In this document: piece after piece, positions 24,310 to 35,970 of the stretch
How positions within the stretch are numbered: the first letter of the stretch is position 1
How the letters are laid out: each line of letters opens with the position of its first letter
Assembly: GCA_021031095.1 (NCBI GenBank)
Contig: JAGFVP010000034.1
Coordinates: 90,803-154,802, forward strand
Source: Bathelium albidoporum
Taxonomy: Eukaryota > Ascomycota > Dothideomycetes > Trypetheliales > Trypetheliaceae
Length of the DNA stretch: 64,000 nt
Direction of reading: 5' to 3'
The notes under the pieces: model-generated
Database searches by the model: none
The model's input: only the letters and a program-made list of their open reading frames with translations
What the model was told of the DNA's origin: nothing
Made by a program: the position numbers and the translations under genes

Positions 24310-25169
24310 CAAATTTTGAATCGGTTCGGAGATAGATTAGTCAGCACGAACCGCGCCTAACCCGGTCAGAGTTCCAATATAACATCCACAATTAACTACT
24401 TAGGTACTAAGGTGATAAGACTTCTCAGACAAGATAACCCAGAAACTGGTGGATGAGTAAGCCTTTATGTATTTGAGTGGAAGGCGCCAGGAGCGTCCAA
24501 CCATGTACCTTCAGTCATCGCGGATGCGCGCATATGAGCAGCAACCACAGCTTGCTTATCTTGTAATACGGTCATTTGAAGTATACACAGTGAAAAATGG
24601 AATGATTGAGCATTGAGAGGAGCATAACTGACTGTCCAGACCCAGCTTCCTCTGACGCAGTGAATTTCTTGGATGTTGATAGCACTGGAGCGCACATGAT
24701 ACATTCAAGATTCTCCAAGCTGTGCACAATCTCACGTCCGGTAAGCCCGGCACCGCTGATTGGCATTTGTGGATGATCAAATCTGTTCATGATGTATCAA
24801 TTAGCTATACAGTAATCATATGGCCAAGTCGTACTCAGTCATAGCTGCGAAGCAATCATTCCGAGTTCTTCATGAACTGCACATCTTGACTCGAAGCGTT
24901 GAATGGACTCGTTCCTGTTGAACTTGACCCGAGATGGACCGACGTCACCAGCAGCGCCAAAATATGCGACCAAATTCGGTGACTTACCCTTGGATACTGA
25001 TCTGATATGTGAATGAGCGAGATGACGATCCAAGTCGAGTAAGCACGGTGGCTGATTAGACAAACTTCAAAAAACATGTCAGCAGAACACATGCAAACAC
25101 TCAATCCGCTCCTTAACCACTGTCGCATACAAAGCTTTCTTGCCCTTGCCATTGCGGTCGACTCGACTA

Positions 25170-25760
25170 TACCATTGAAAGTGCCAGCAGTGTCCAAGAG
25201 CCTCCTGGTGGATCTAGGTCTGGATTTTCATCATAACGACTCAAAAAATGCTTCTTGTATCCTTCTCTTTGTTCCGCAGCTCGGATATCATAAAGCTTCT
25301 TGATATCTTTGCAATAGCAGCTGGAGCAGATTGCGTTTTCGAAAGTAAGGGCGATGATGTTTGAAAGGATCGGCGAGCATATTTGCTATACTTGTATTCA
25401 GATTAGGCAGGGACATTCCATACTGACAAAGATGTGGTGGTGGCAATCGTGCTCAACTTGCCGATACTAACACAAGGCTGGATATGGCTTCTGTAAGCTG
25501 CGAGCTGCTGTTATACAAACCTGGGATATAACCAATGCATGGACTGTCAAGAGACACTGTAGACATTTGATCGATGTTGATGGGGAAGTCGTGGCATGAG
25601 AGCTGCGTTGCTCCCAAGTCCTACTTTGTGGACAGTGATTGCAGATCTTGTGGTCACGGTCAAAGCAGTTTGGACAGACTAAGAGTTGGAAAAGTCCTGT
25701 TCCATAAGAACAGCGAGACCAGATTCCGTAATCACACCTTCCCCGAGTCACTGTGGATGA
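25170..25760 (-). pseudogene. Possible remnant of a Cys-rich protein gene
   Basis: Reading the minus strand, one open segment (25467-25751) contains CDYGIWSRC and CPNCFDRDHKICNHC, a Cx2C...Cx2C pattern like a zinc knuckle or ZZ finger. A second segment near 25170-25350 reads as a plausible hydrophilic protein piece (CSSCYCKDIKKLYDIRAAEQ). The two lie in different frames and I could not join them with confident introns or find a start. It could be a spliced gene, a decayed gene or chance. Confidence 0.25.
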
Positions 25761-28700
25761 ACATGGAGCTATTGGGGCATGGTCCGCCTGTGCGAAGTCC
25801 CAAGCTCGTTGATTTCTTTGGAGGCAGTGAGCTGGTCTGACATGGATTGATTCCCAATCTCAAACCGTAGATAGTCCTCCAGATTACAACGTAAAATATT
25901 CACTTGCCTTCGCTAACGAACGAATGTGCTGATCGAGGTAGACCTCAATCACCGTTAGTTTCTGGAAACAGATACGGTAATAGAGAAAAGTCATTATCGA
26001 TTCACACCTCACGGATTTTATCTCAATACGGTGGAATATCAGCAAGTCGTACGTGTCCGTCGTTTGGGTATCTCTCTCGGTGGACCGAAGATGGAAGGAG
26101 CCGTGTTAGGTACAGAATCTAAACCCGACGCACTCGTCCAGAACAATGCTTTTTTGGCGGCAAATTAGATCTTCACTTTATATGCGGAGGGCCACATGCG
26201 TCCTGAGGTCAGCGTTCCGCTCACAAGTAGCACTTAAACTCCTTTTGGTCCCTCGGATCCAGGGTTCCTGGTTTGCGCGTCTCAGCTATTCGGCACGGCA
26301 AATACCGATGAATAGGGATAGATTCCATATTGCTGTGACTTGACAAAAAGGGTCGTTGCGTTGCACCAAGTTGGGCATGAGTATCTATGACTCTGGGTTG
26401 GATCACAGCAGCGAAAGGAACGGTGTCAGAAGTGAAGTATGCTCTGCGTAAAGTGATGTACCTGAATCTTACCTATGAGATAAGGAGAGATGCACTTAGT
26501 GAGAGAAAATGATGTGACTACTGTGATCTGAACCTTTGTCAGCTTATGTGTTTGGGCGTAGAAATCTTTCCGCCATAGTTGAGATTGAGTACTGAGTCGA
26601 CAAGTCAGCTTAGTTCAGCTAGTTTGTCTATTGCACCGGCTCTCCAGGATGTTCAGTTGCCATGGCTGGTTAGTCTCCGACGAATCTGCGTTTATATGCG
26701 CCAACGGATAGCTTGAGGGCCGCTGTGTCTCATCAACATTGGAGCAGCTGCGGGCATTGTGCAAAAGTATCTACGAGACATTCTCCACGGAGATTGTAAG
26801 AGCAGTGGCTCAGAGTTGGGGTGCAGAGCTGAAGCGAAGATCTATGAACCGTACCGAACGTTGGGTCAAGAGTGGCTGTTTTACAAGAGAACAGTCGAAG
26901 CCCGAGAGGCAAAGTGTGATGTTGAAGATGATGCAATGACGTGGAATAAGAGGAATAAGCTCGCACCATGGCCACTGTGTAAATAAGAGCCGATAGGACT
27001 TTTTCGCTCGCAAGAAACTGCGGTCGCAAATAAACCGGGGCCTTTTCCCTTATTCGGATATGTGCCTGAGTTGTTGCCGATGCTTCAGCTGCGGTTGGAG
27101 CAGGATCGCATCTCGCAGTGACACAAGCAAATACCCAGCATGGCAAGTTGAAGATTACTATTGTGATCGAGCAACTGCCGAGCCTGAAGTCCCCTTGGCT
27201 GGGCAGTATTCCTCTGATGACATCCGCATTGGTTTCAATGCTGAAGTCGGGGCTGAAGGATTCCCGAGGAAAAGCAAACATTCTTATGGCATCAAAATTA
27301 TCAGCTGAGGGTTGCGTCGCAAGTCTTGCCACGCCATCAGGCTTGGTAGATATCAACAAGATACTCCAGACACAAGAAGAACATGTTGGGATTGGAGATT
27401 TCCACATATTGTTAGCTTCCAGAGAAGGACCGATAACTGAATGTCAAGGAAACTCAGAAAGGTCTTCATTAGGTTAGACAAAGGGGTAAAAAGCTAGCGT
27501 CGTTGGCTGCGGTGCTACTTTAAGACTCGTGTGCTCCCGGTCGTCTGTAGTTGCTCTGGTCAAAGCTACGGCTCCACTTAGGATGCGATTTGTCCCGAAT
27601 TCGGTACGGACGCGGCAGGTGTAAGAGTGGATATCGACTCTATCGTAAGACAATCCCATCTTCATGGGCGATCTCGGGGGGTCGGGGCCAGAATGCACAT
27701 GACGGATGTCCCGACCAACAAACAAGACGGCGTCCGGCACCTGCTACTAACGACTACCAAGAGTATGGCGAATTCTCTGCAAAAATTCTGGAGCTGACGT
27801 TGCGTATCATGCGAGCACGGTGCACCCACGGCTCGGCATTGTGTGACGCATGAGCGCCGCGAATGCTGATCGTTCGTGTTGACGCAGTGTCACGGTACAC
27901 GATGGTGAAAAATTGTCGATTCAGAAAGTTTATCGACGGAGCAAGTTGCTGGGATGCTGGGAGATTGGAGGGAGCATGTAGGGAGGCGCATTCGGCACGG
28001 TACTGCGAGGAACGTCGGTGGCAGCCGGAAAAAGCATGTCTGTGGTGTGAGGATGGGATGGCAGGGGGGGTGGGAAAGCAACGCGAACAGCTGACTGGCT
28101 GGATAGCCATGACCCAGTCGTCTCGATCCCCAAAGACTCCGCACGCCCGGCCTCACCAGCAGCCAGGTCCTGGAGATCTCCTTTCTTTCTTGGGACAGGC
28201 GCGCCTCGAACAGGGTCCGGTCCTTATCATGTCTAGCCGACAGAGCCCCCACAGCCTTGATCTTAGGCGGGATGCGGATAGGGAGGAATGGCCGCCAATC
28301 AGCGGGCCGAAGGACGGGACGGGCTGCCAAGGCTGCGTGGGATCCACTCCCGCGCGGGAGCTAGCTTCACCATCCCGCGCAACGACGCAGGCGTCAGGCA
28401 GCCCACGCAGCGTGCTCCTGGGACAAGGTGGCCAGGAAAAGCATGGTGGGCGCAGTGGGTGGTGAGACCTGCTGCATCCAGCAATCTTCCCCATGCTGCC
28501 GGGTCGGTGTCGCGATACCCGTCATTAGCCCCATCGTGCTTTACACGTTTCTTATTCTCCTCCCCTCTGCCCTGCTCCAAGGCTGCTTATTATTGCTTCT
28601 CCGTCAGCATTGCACCACCACCAACCAAGACGTGCGTGTCCGCGCAGCAGCCCTGATTTCACTTGTGCTGTGGTGTCGTCCTGTGCACGCCGCATCTGCT

Positions 28701-28816
28701 CGTCCGCTTTCCTACCACTTCGGGGGGGGCACCCCATTTCATCCCATCAATGTACACATTGTCGCTCCAGCAGCAATCCTTTGATGGGACTCGAGTTTCC
28801 CTAAGGCTCCTCGCCC

Positions 28817-30352
28817 ATGTTCAATAACACTCTTCCTCTCGCGGCCCAACCGTCTCGGCACTTTCCTACCACGCGGGACCACCGTGACCCGCCGTTTCCC
28901 CGCGGCCAGTGTTGCTTCATACACCCTGCCTCCGCGTCTGATGGACACGACAGAAGACGGTGTCCCTGCCAGAGCTTCTGGCTTGAGACGGACGTCCCAG
29001 GCTCGACGTGCAAGTGTGGGCACCAGGCCTGGGCGCACATGCTCGACCTACCAATAGCCTCGGTGCCTGTCGAAGAGCACAACGCCTTGGTGGATAAAGT
29101 CAGAATGCTGGAAAATGAGCTGATGTTGGAGAGACAAGAGCGGGATGAAGAGGTGAAGAATCTCCACAAGGCTATCGAAGGTGTTTACAGCAATCTCACT
29201 TTGCTCTCCAACCAAACAGCGGCTCGCTTGCTCTACATGGATGATAAGGTCGAGGGAGTGCTTGATCAGACCCACGCATGCCATGGTGGCTTGAAGAGTC
29301 TTCAAGAGAAGGTTATCGCCATTGACGACGCCAGTATGGACCTTGAAACCCGTGTCGACTGTCTAGAGCACAGTCAACAGCCGTCCAAAACAACATCTCC
29401 AACATCCGAGGCCATCCCAGCCCTAGAGAAATCACCATTTCCTAAGCCTTCGGTCACTGCCGTGGACGATCCGGCCTGGTCCGTCAAGGTCATGCTGATG
29501 CCTCAAAGCTCTGGTCATCCTTTCATGACCGACAGCACTGAGTTTCGACGCTGCCTCTCCCGCAACCTTCTGAGAGAATTGCACCTTCCAGACGACAGCA
29601 GCTCAGCGTTTGTTTCTGCCGTCGACGCTGGGTTTCTGAAGCTTCTCAGAAACCGAGCGTGGATGCCTCTCATCACATATCAGCCAAACCAGCGATCGAA
29701 CGAACTGCGTCGTAGCGTTCGAGGACTCCCGGCCGACAAACGCTCTGCTCATCTCTGGGATAGAAACTTTCTTCAAGAGTACTGTTTGCACTATGACAAG
29801 GGATTGGGCCAAATCATCTACATTGCCCTCCAGAGCGGTGATCTCTCATGGCAAGATATCAAGAAATTACCTCCTGCGCATGGTTTCGATCCGAGTTGCT
29901 GGGATCATGTTCCCGAGATCAACAAGTTGAACGCCAGGATTGTTCATGAGAACGATGTTTTTGGCATCCATGTGGATGACAGTTATGACCTTCCTCCTTA
30001 CACCTCACGTGCTCCATCCAATGTCGGTCAATCACCCCTCGCAGCACCTTCGTTCGGTACCCTCTCTCGGCAAGCTGAGAGTCCCACTGACGGCGAACCC
30101 GATGCAAACGAGGATGAGCAAGCCTGGAAAAGAGTTTGCCGGAGATCCAAGTCCGAGGGACGGCCTACTTCAAGTGAAGTAACGCCACAGAGACAGATGC
30201 AGCATGACGTTTCGGGACGATCAAAACGAAAAATAGCTGTGAGGACAAAAACTAGTCAGGCATATAATCGCATCGCAGATGGGAAGAACCTTATGCAGAC
30301 ATTGCTGCACAGTCATTCAGGGAAAGACAAAGATATGGAACTTGCTCCATGA
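28817..30352 (+). CDS. Cys/His-motif and coiled-coil protein of unknown function (511 aa)
   Basis: A single uninterrupted frame from ATG 28817 to the stop at 30352. Residues 49-74 carry CPC...CKCGHxxxxH (C49, C51, C65, C67, H69, H74), a likely metal-binding site I associate with uncharacterised ascomycete proteins. Residues about 85-130 are a charged heptad-like coiled coil (VRMLENELMLERQERDEEV). A folded-looking central region with many Trp and Leu residues (about 230-370) follows. The tail is basic and low-complexity (GRSKRKIAVRTKTS), possibly a nuclear localisation signal. No signal peptide or membrane span. It stands alone, with gene-poor DNA on both sides. I infer an adaptor or DNA/RNA-associated protein but cannot name a function. 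Confidence 0.8.
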   Translation: MFNNTLPLAAQPSRHFPTTRDHRDPPFPRGQCCFIHPASASDGHDRRRCPCQSFWLETDVPGSTCKCGHQAWAHMLDLPIASVPVEEHNALVDKVRMLENELMLERQERDEEVKNLHKAIEGVYSNLTLLSNQTAARLLYMDDKVEGVLDQTHACHGGLKSLQEKVIAIDDASMDLETRVDCLEHSQQPSKTTSPTSEAIPALEKSPFPKPSVTAVDDPAWSVKVMLMPQSSGHPFMTDSTEFRRCLSRNLLRELHLPDDSSSAFVSAVDAGFLKLLRNRAWMPLITYQPNQRSNELRRSVRGLPADKRSAHLWDRNFLQEYCLHYDKGLGQIIYIALQSGDLSWQDIKKLPPAHGFDPSCWDHVPEINKLNARIVHENDVFGIHVDDSYDLPPYTSRAPSNVGQSPLAAPSFGTLSRQAESPTDGEPDANEDEQAWKRVCRRSKSEGRPTSSEVTPQRQMQHDVSGRSKRKIAVRTKTSQAYNRIADGKNLMQTLLHSHSGKDKDMELAP

Positions 30353-31929
30353 GTTGGATGCGAAAAGGAGCATCGGAAACGCTATGCATGTTCCGTCGGC
30401 GGGCGGATGAGCGGCTGTTGTCATTTCCGTGTTTGGCAGTGTTGATTTCCCTTTGACTGGTTTATCTTGATGTAACGGTTGGTTCATTGATAGAAAAATA
30501 CCCCAAGAGCGGCGTTTCGGAGTCTTTCCAGCTTCCCCGGCCGCGCGGTCTGTGCTGTGGCATGTCGATTTCCCATATATGTGGGACTTTGAGCAATAGG
30601 AATCTATGCCCGTCCCGCGAGTAAGGATCTCGTACGACTGTGGCAAGGATGTATGTGTTTCTAAAGAAATCCTCGGAAATTTATGTTACGCGAATGCTTA
30701 TTTGTAATCTGACAAAATGTGCATGACAAGGACGCCACTGGCAATACGAGGAGACATCGCTTAGAACGAGGTCGCCGATATTTCGACGACTGGTTCTGAT
30801 CAAGTTTTTAACATTCATCTTCGTTGCATGAACCCACACAATCACTTCATGCATATATGTCATGTACAGACGTAAGACGGACCACATTTGGTATCCTTGT
30901 TGCGTCTGACACTTATCACTGGCCCTCGTCCTTAATGCCTCTTATCTACTACATGCACCGAGGTTCCTGGACGGTTATAGGGCTCCATCCAGCCATGCCT
31001 AGGTGGGTACCTAAGTCCTAGCTCGCTTCATCCTTTGAATCTTCATACCCAGTATTTGAAGGTCGCATAATGTCTATTCGTAGTCGCCGTTAAGATTATT
31101 TTGTAAATCTATAACACGCAGCTTTCGACTCATCTGCACATGACTGCATGCCAACTGCATTAACAGGCGCAATTTTAAAGTGGACACCTTGCATTCAGGT
31201 ATCAGCATTAGCTTGCTGATTGGCCAAATCAGGAGCTCGCGAGTGGTTGCCTGCTTGGTTGACTCTATCTTCTACACCTGGATCCTCCAGCCCTCGATTG
31301 CGAGCTAGAGGTCCAAGCTTTCGCCATGGCAGACCTGGCAATGTGGTGCCACACGTTCACGTATAAGCGGCCTACCTATCGAGAGGTTCCACAGCGCCCC
31401 TGCCTATCGCAAGCCATCAAGCCATTCAAAGGCTATGAGAATGAAATCCACAGACGGAGTGGATCAGAACACGTCCGCGGTTCGGCTGAGGGTAACACCA
31501 TCCCCGGGACGCTCGGCTTTGATGCGAGTCGGAGCTGGCCGACGAGCAGGCCAGTGGGCATGCGGCGTTGATCATACACTACTCACTAGTTAATGCATGA
31601 TTTTCTCGATTTTCCACGACTATTTAGATTAATATTCTCTACCAACACCAAATAAAACATCATAATATCTTGCAACGTCAGAATATGAAAGCATTCTTAT
31701 TAACCAATTTTTGGAATATCTTAACGCAATAAAATGAGTACGGGTATCGTCATATATTCAAACGAACACAAGCTCTTCTTTGAATTCTGAGAATCTTGCT
31801 GTATATCTCATTAAATCCTTATCTTTTGCAATGACAATGGACATGCGTGGATATTCGGTTCTTGAACGTTATTTATCATTGAATTTCGTGAAGTTCATTA
31901 GTCATCCAAGATACTACTGAAAGGAATGA
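30353..31929. other. Intergenic region, convergent gene ends
   Basis: Lies between the 3' ends of the coiled-coil gene (plus) and the NB-ARC/TPR gene (minus). 31570-31920 is AT-rich. No gene, repeat or RNA is recognisable. Confidence 0.5.
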
Positions 31930-34613
31930 TCATCGCGTCAGAAATGTTACAAGGGAATCAAAGTGCTTCTCCTCCAACTCGTCATCATTGACTATTGACG
32001 CCTCAGGTATCTGTCGACGCAAGGTAGCCGATTCCTTGAGCAAGTTGTTCGCTTCAAACGTCATGCCACTCTGTCCAGCGTGTTTATATTTCAGAAACGT
32101 AGTGCGTGCTATTTCTCGTAGATAACCTTTCGGATCCATGCAGTACGTGGTCAATGCTTGATCGATTAGTGCCCTGTGAGCTGTTAATGGAGGATTTGTG
32201 GCATATGAGCGCTGGTAATAGGAAACGACTCACTTCGCGCGCGGAAGTTCGCCCTTTTGAAGGGATATTTGGGCGTTCTTATGATAAACATCTGCTGTAC
32301 GATGGTGGTATCTACCGATCGTGGATTCGAGCTGGATCAAAGCCCGTCCGAGGTATTCTTCGCCCTCAGTCTGTCGCCCTTGAGCCAATCGCAGGGTTCC
32401 AAGTGCATGTAAGAAGCGACCAGTCCTGAAGATGCTACTTGACGTCTCCAAAAAGTTCCAGAGACTGTTGTGATACCGAAGTGAGTCCTTATCCATGTAC
32501 TCAAAGCGTTCCTCCCTCATCTTTAACCCCTCTTCTAGTATCTCAGATGCTTTATCGAGTTGCCCGAGCTCTGTGTAGACCTGTCCACAGTTTACCTGGG
32601 GATTTGATTCCATGCACCTCCAATACTTGTTACCTAAGCTTCGGTACGTCTTGATAGAGGTTAGGAACTCCTCTACTGCCTTGTCAAGTTCACCATACAA
32701 TGCCCAAGAGATTGCCATTTGATTGTGTGCAAAGCCAAGCCGTACGTCAGCTTGACCTCTTGCTTCGTAAAGCCTCATCCTCATCTTGAAGAATATCGAC
32801 GTACTATGCATGCTACTCTCACGATCGTTGACTTCATTGGCAAATGCGCCTAAGCCATCGTGTAAGTCACTGAGTAGGTCGTATCGAGGGTCGTCAAAGA
32901 GGTCTGTGTCTTCGACGGATTTTCCATCTTGATTTTTGCATATCGCGAAAGCTGCTTCATAGAAGAGTCTTGTTTCTCCTAAATTGCCTCGTTCATGACA
33001 CCACCTAATAAGTTTCATGTTATTAGTATACCTGAGAGAAAATGATGCCGTATGAACTTTACGTTATGGACACATACCATCCGGCTTCACCTAGCAAATT
33101 TGCTACTTTAACGCTGGGTTCAAATTCGTGGTCACCAGGTTTTTCGTGCAGAGGTTCAGGAGGTTCAGTATGTGGGGAAATAGTCGTTCTTTATTCTTCC
33201 ATAGCCCGACGCTATGCCTTTTATCCAGTGCAGTGTGGCCCCACGCCGCTTCTAACAAAGCGACAGCTCCCTCGACCAAGTTACCAAACTCGCTAGTGGA
33301 GAGTCTGATTTTGACAGAGCTCTGTACAAGCCGATGAATTGAAAATTGCATGTCGCCCTGGTTGCGAATGAGAAGGGACGAATGAAGCAGTTCGGTCCGC
33401 GCCTGAGCATATTGGAAGCTGTCCTTGGGATAATTCTCAAGCTTCTGGCTCGCTGTGTCGTGCTCTGCAAAGATCTGCTCAGGAATTCCATCTGGATCTA
33501 ATATGGAGGAGAGGCCAAGCAATACTTTGGCTTGCGGATTCAGTTGGTTGATTGCCCAGATGGTGTAAATGTTTCCGCGGGTGTGTTCTCGCCGTTTTGT
33601 TGCCTCAAACTCATGGAATTTTGGACGCTCGGTGGAGTTGTATCTGGAGCTGAACTCTTTGAAACTGAGATACTGGTAGCGGATAATCCCTGCCATTTGT
33701 GCAAGCGCAAGGGGAAGGCCCCAAAGCTCCCTCGAAATCTTTCTGGATTTCTCCTCTTCTGTGTGGCGGCGCGCCATGTTTCGCAGAAAGGTAGCTCCAT
33801 CCAGCTCGCTGAATGGCTGCAAATTTGTACTCAACGTAGATGAAGAAGAGAAAAGTGTTTTGACGTTTGGGTCTCTGCTGGTAATCAACACAGAACCAAA
33901 CTGGAAGATTGCGCGGTACTCGTCAAGGACGTCAACATCGTCAGCGTTATCAAAGATAAGCAGCCACTTGGCCTCGGCCTTGCCAGTTATACCCTTGTCA
34001 TTCAGCGCTTTCGTGGGATTGCAAAGCCAACCTTTAGCTAGCTCTCGGCTTATGATAGCATTTTTCAATTCAGCCTCATCCCCAAGTTCCAGCTGGGCGG
34101 CAATACTACTAAAGTCTAGTCTCCGTTAGATTTGATCGTGGTGTAAGCTGTGCTTAGCATACCCTCGTGCAATTTGGCCGTTTGGTCGGCCTGGATCCAA
34201 AATACAGCATCAAATTTATCCCGTCTTGTAAAAGCGAATTGAATGGCGAGCTCCGATTTCTCTAAGCTACCCATACCCCAGAGCGTAGCACTGCGCTGGG
34301 TCGGTAGCCCAGAGCCTGATCCGGGATCGGTTAAAGGGATCAATGTCTGGTCAAGCAGTGACAGCTCATCTTCACGGCCAAAGAAATCTTGATTAAACAA
34401 TCGCCGCTCCGCTGTAAAACGCGGAAGCTTCGCAATTCTCCTGCGAAATTCAATCTTATTAAAAAGAGGGATATGTTCGAATTCAGAATCAACAGAACCG
34501 GCTCTAGCTTCCTTACTTGACTCCTGTTGAAGAGGGATCCCACTTTGCCCGGATTCTACGTCTTTTTTGATATCCTCTACACGTATAGTGAGGTCGGACA
34601 GTTGGCGAGCCAT
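31930..34613 (-). pseudogene. NB-ARC/TPR (NLR-like) gene with altered P-loop and a frame break
   Basis: Exons (high to low): 34613-34163, 34115-33078, 33031-32234 and 32173-31930, with introns of 47, 46 and 60 nt. An NB-ARC domain is clear: the Walker A region is at residues 113-120, LLIFDNADDVD is Walker B, and VLITSRD and GLPLALAQMAG follow. The C-terminal half is TPR repeats ending DSLVTFLTR, the usual end of such proteins. Two faults are visible. The P-loop reads GMGSLEKS, where the Gly before the Lys is Glu (codon 34260-34262), one G-to-A change from Gly. And within exon 2 near 33150-33165 the frame changes between FPHILNLLNL and HEKPGDHEFEP, as if one base were missing; I found no intron to explain it. 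If that break is a sequence error, a full protein with a weakened P-loop remains. Confidence 0.7.
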
Positions 34614-34717
34614 CCCTAATAGTGAAATCGTCAGCCAGCGAATCTATATTTTGAGGGTCCGTCTAGCCACATAGAGCATATTCAGGACGTCAACCGATAT
34701 CAGAGAAGACTATCTAT

Positions 34718-34870
34718 ATTAGGAAGTCTGTGGACTGAGGGCACAAGTGGTGAAGTGCATCGAATCTGTAACTGAACTAACTGAGAAGAAGTGAAGGTGT
34801 GGAGGAAGAGCGGCGTAAATAGTGGGCTGTCACGTGCCAGACAGTGCCCACGTGCGCTCTTGCCGTAACA
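34718..34870 (+). repeat. Dispersed LTR-like repeat, copy A
   Basis: This 153-bp stretch matches 45821-45980 along its length with small indels (shared blocks: attaggaag, cacaagtggtgaagtgca, gtgtggaggaagagc, cttgccgtaaca). The end ...CCGTAACA, which is TGTTACGG on the other strand, looks like an LTR terminus. It sits in the gap between the hydrolase and NB-ARC genes. Confidence 0.7.
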
Positions 34871-34883
34871 ATCTAGCTGTATT

Positions 34884-35970
34884 CTAATTTGTGGCTAGAT
34901 TATGCTGGAGGAACCTACTGTACTGCTGCCTTCCTTCTACAATCTTGGCTGAACTTTCAGAAACGTTTTTCAACCAATCAAAGATGCGGCTATCAACAAT
35001 ACCATTGCTTTCCGCCGTGGTATGCAACTGCTGATGGTTATTCGCTAGAGATATGCATTTCTCGAAGTCGGCACGGGTAGTTGCGAGTGATTTGTCTACA
35101 AGCTGCTTCAGGTTAAAAAGCAAAATCAGGGATACGCCAACTAATAAACTTACAATCAGAATCTTGTCCCGATGGGACGACCACCGACCTTCTCTTATCT
35201 TGGTTGGCTGTCCTTCATACACGGACAGGATTTCAACCTTGAGGTTGATATCTTCGAAGTATAGCGGCACATTAACAATTGGGAAGTCGTCTTTGCTTAT
35301 TCTTCCAATCGAGTCCTTCGAAGGTGGTCGAATACTTGATCGCAGGATGGAAATACACTTATCTTTGAGGTTTGCCGCTGGCTCAGCTTTATGCGGGGTT
35401 CCAAGGAATACGAGTCCGCAAATGGAATCTAATAGTTGACAGTATTCATGGCTCTGTGCGTCGGCAATGCAAAGTGTCTCACACGCGATTAGCATTTATG
35501 CTGAAGAAATCCGTGATCACAGAGCTCACATGTTTCAAGATGAATCCTCCCCGTGAGTGAGCTATGATCAATAGAGGCCGAAGAGTCTACAGGATTGCAT
35601 TAGGGACGCTGGAAACATGCGTGGTTTTAGACATACACACTTTCGAAGCTGATTGTGAAGAGGACAGAAAAGTAAGTAGTCGATCACCTTGCTCGAGAAG
35701 TTGGCTCCACGACAAGTCCTCGGAACCGGTTATGCCGTGGTTGAAGATACGTAATTGGACCGCTTTACTAAATCCTAGTTGCGAAAATTTGGTATCCCTG
35801 AAAAGCGGCCATTCCTCCGCAGGGGCGGTGCCGATTCCAGGAATGACCACAAGGCTAGGATAGCAGTCAGCAACCTTGAATTGTGCTCGTTTTTCTCTAC
35901 AGTATCGGCAAGCTGACTCAATTGCAGAATCGTCGCATACAGGACGTTCCACCTGTCGCAGGGTGGACAT
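34884..35970 (-). CDS. Alpha/beta hydrolase of the SERAC1/NLR N-terminal type (about 309 aa)
   Basis: Exons (high to low): 35970-35641, 35586-35530, 35477-35154 and 35102-34884. Introns are 54, 52 and 51 nt, and all joins keep frame. Landmarks: SLVVIPGIG near the start, the nucleophile elbow LLIIAHSRGG (Ser121), then LDSICGLVFLGTPHKAEP. This domain normally forms the N-terminus of fungal NLRs, upstream of NB-ARC and TPR. Here it ends in its own stop, followed by the NB-ARC gene about 270 bp downstream on the same strand. The position where relatives have an Asp-His pair reads ADFEKC, so the catalytic His may be missing. The start is uncertain: 35970 is the first ATG in the frame and an upstream exon is possible. 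It could be an independent gene or one half of a split NLR. Confidence 0.6.

Larger units (their letters stand above)
23067..28816. other. Long gene-poor region with a MITE and possible coding remnants
   Basis: No gene I can support. It holds an 11-bp tandem repeat (24018-24046), a MITE at 24065-24309, and a minus-strand Cys-rich fragment near 25170-25760. The GC-rich part at 27.9-28.8 kb has long overlapping frames in several phases, which usually means composition rather than coding; it probably includes the promoter and 5' UTR of the gene at 28817. Confidence 0.5.

Noticed and set aside
26733..27407. 224-aa minus-strand frame
   Set aside because: Overlaps several open frames on the other strand, has no domain features, and its Ser/Thr/Cys-rich content looks compositional.
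27890..28800. Several 100-200-aa frames on both strands
   Set aside because: GC-rich DNA open in many frames at once; none shows conserved motifs. More likely upstream region of the gene at 28817.
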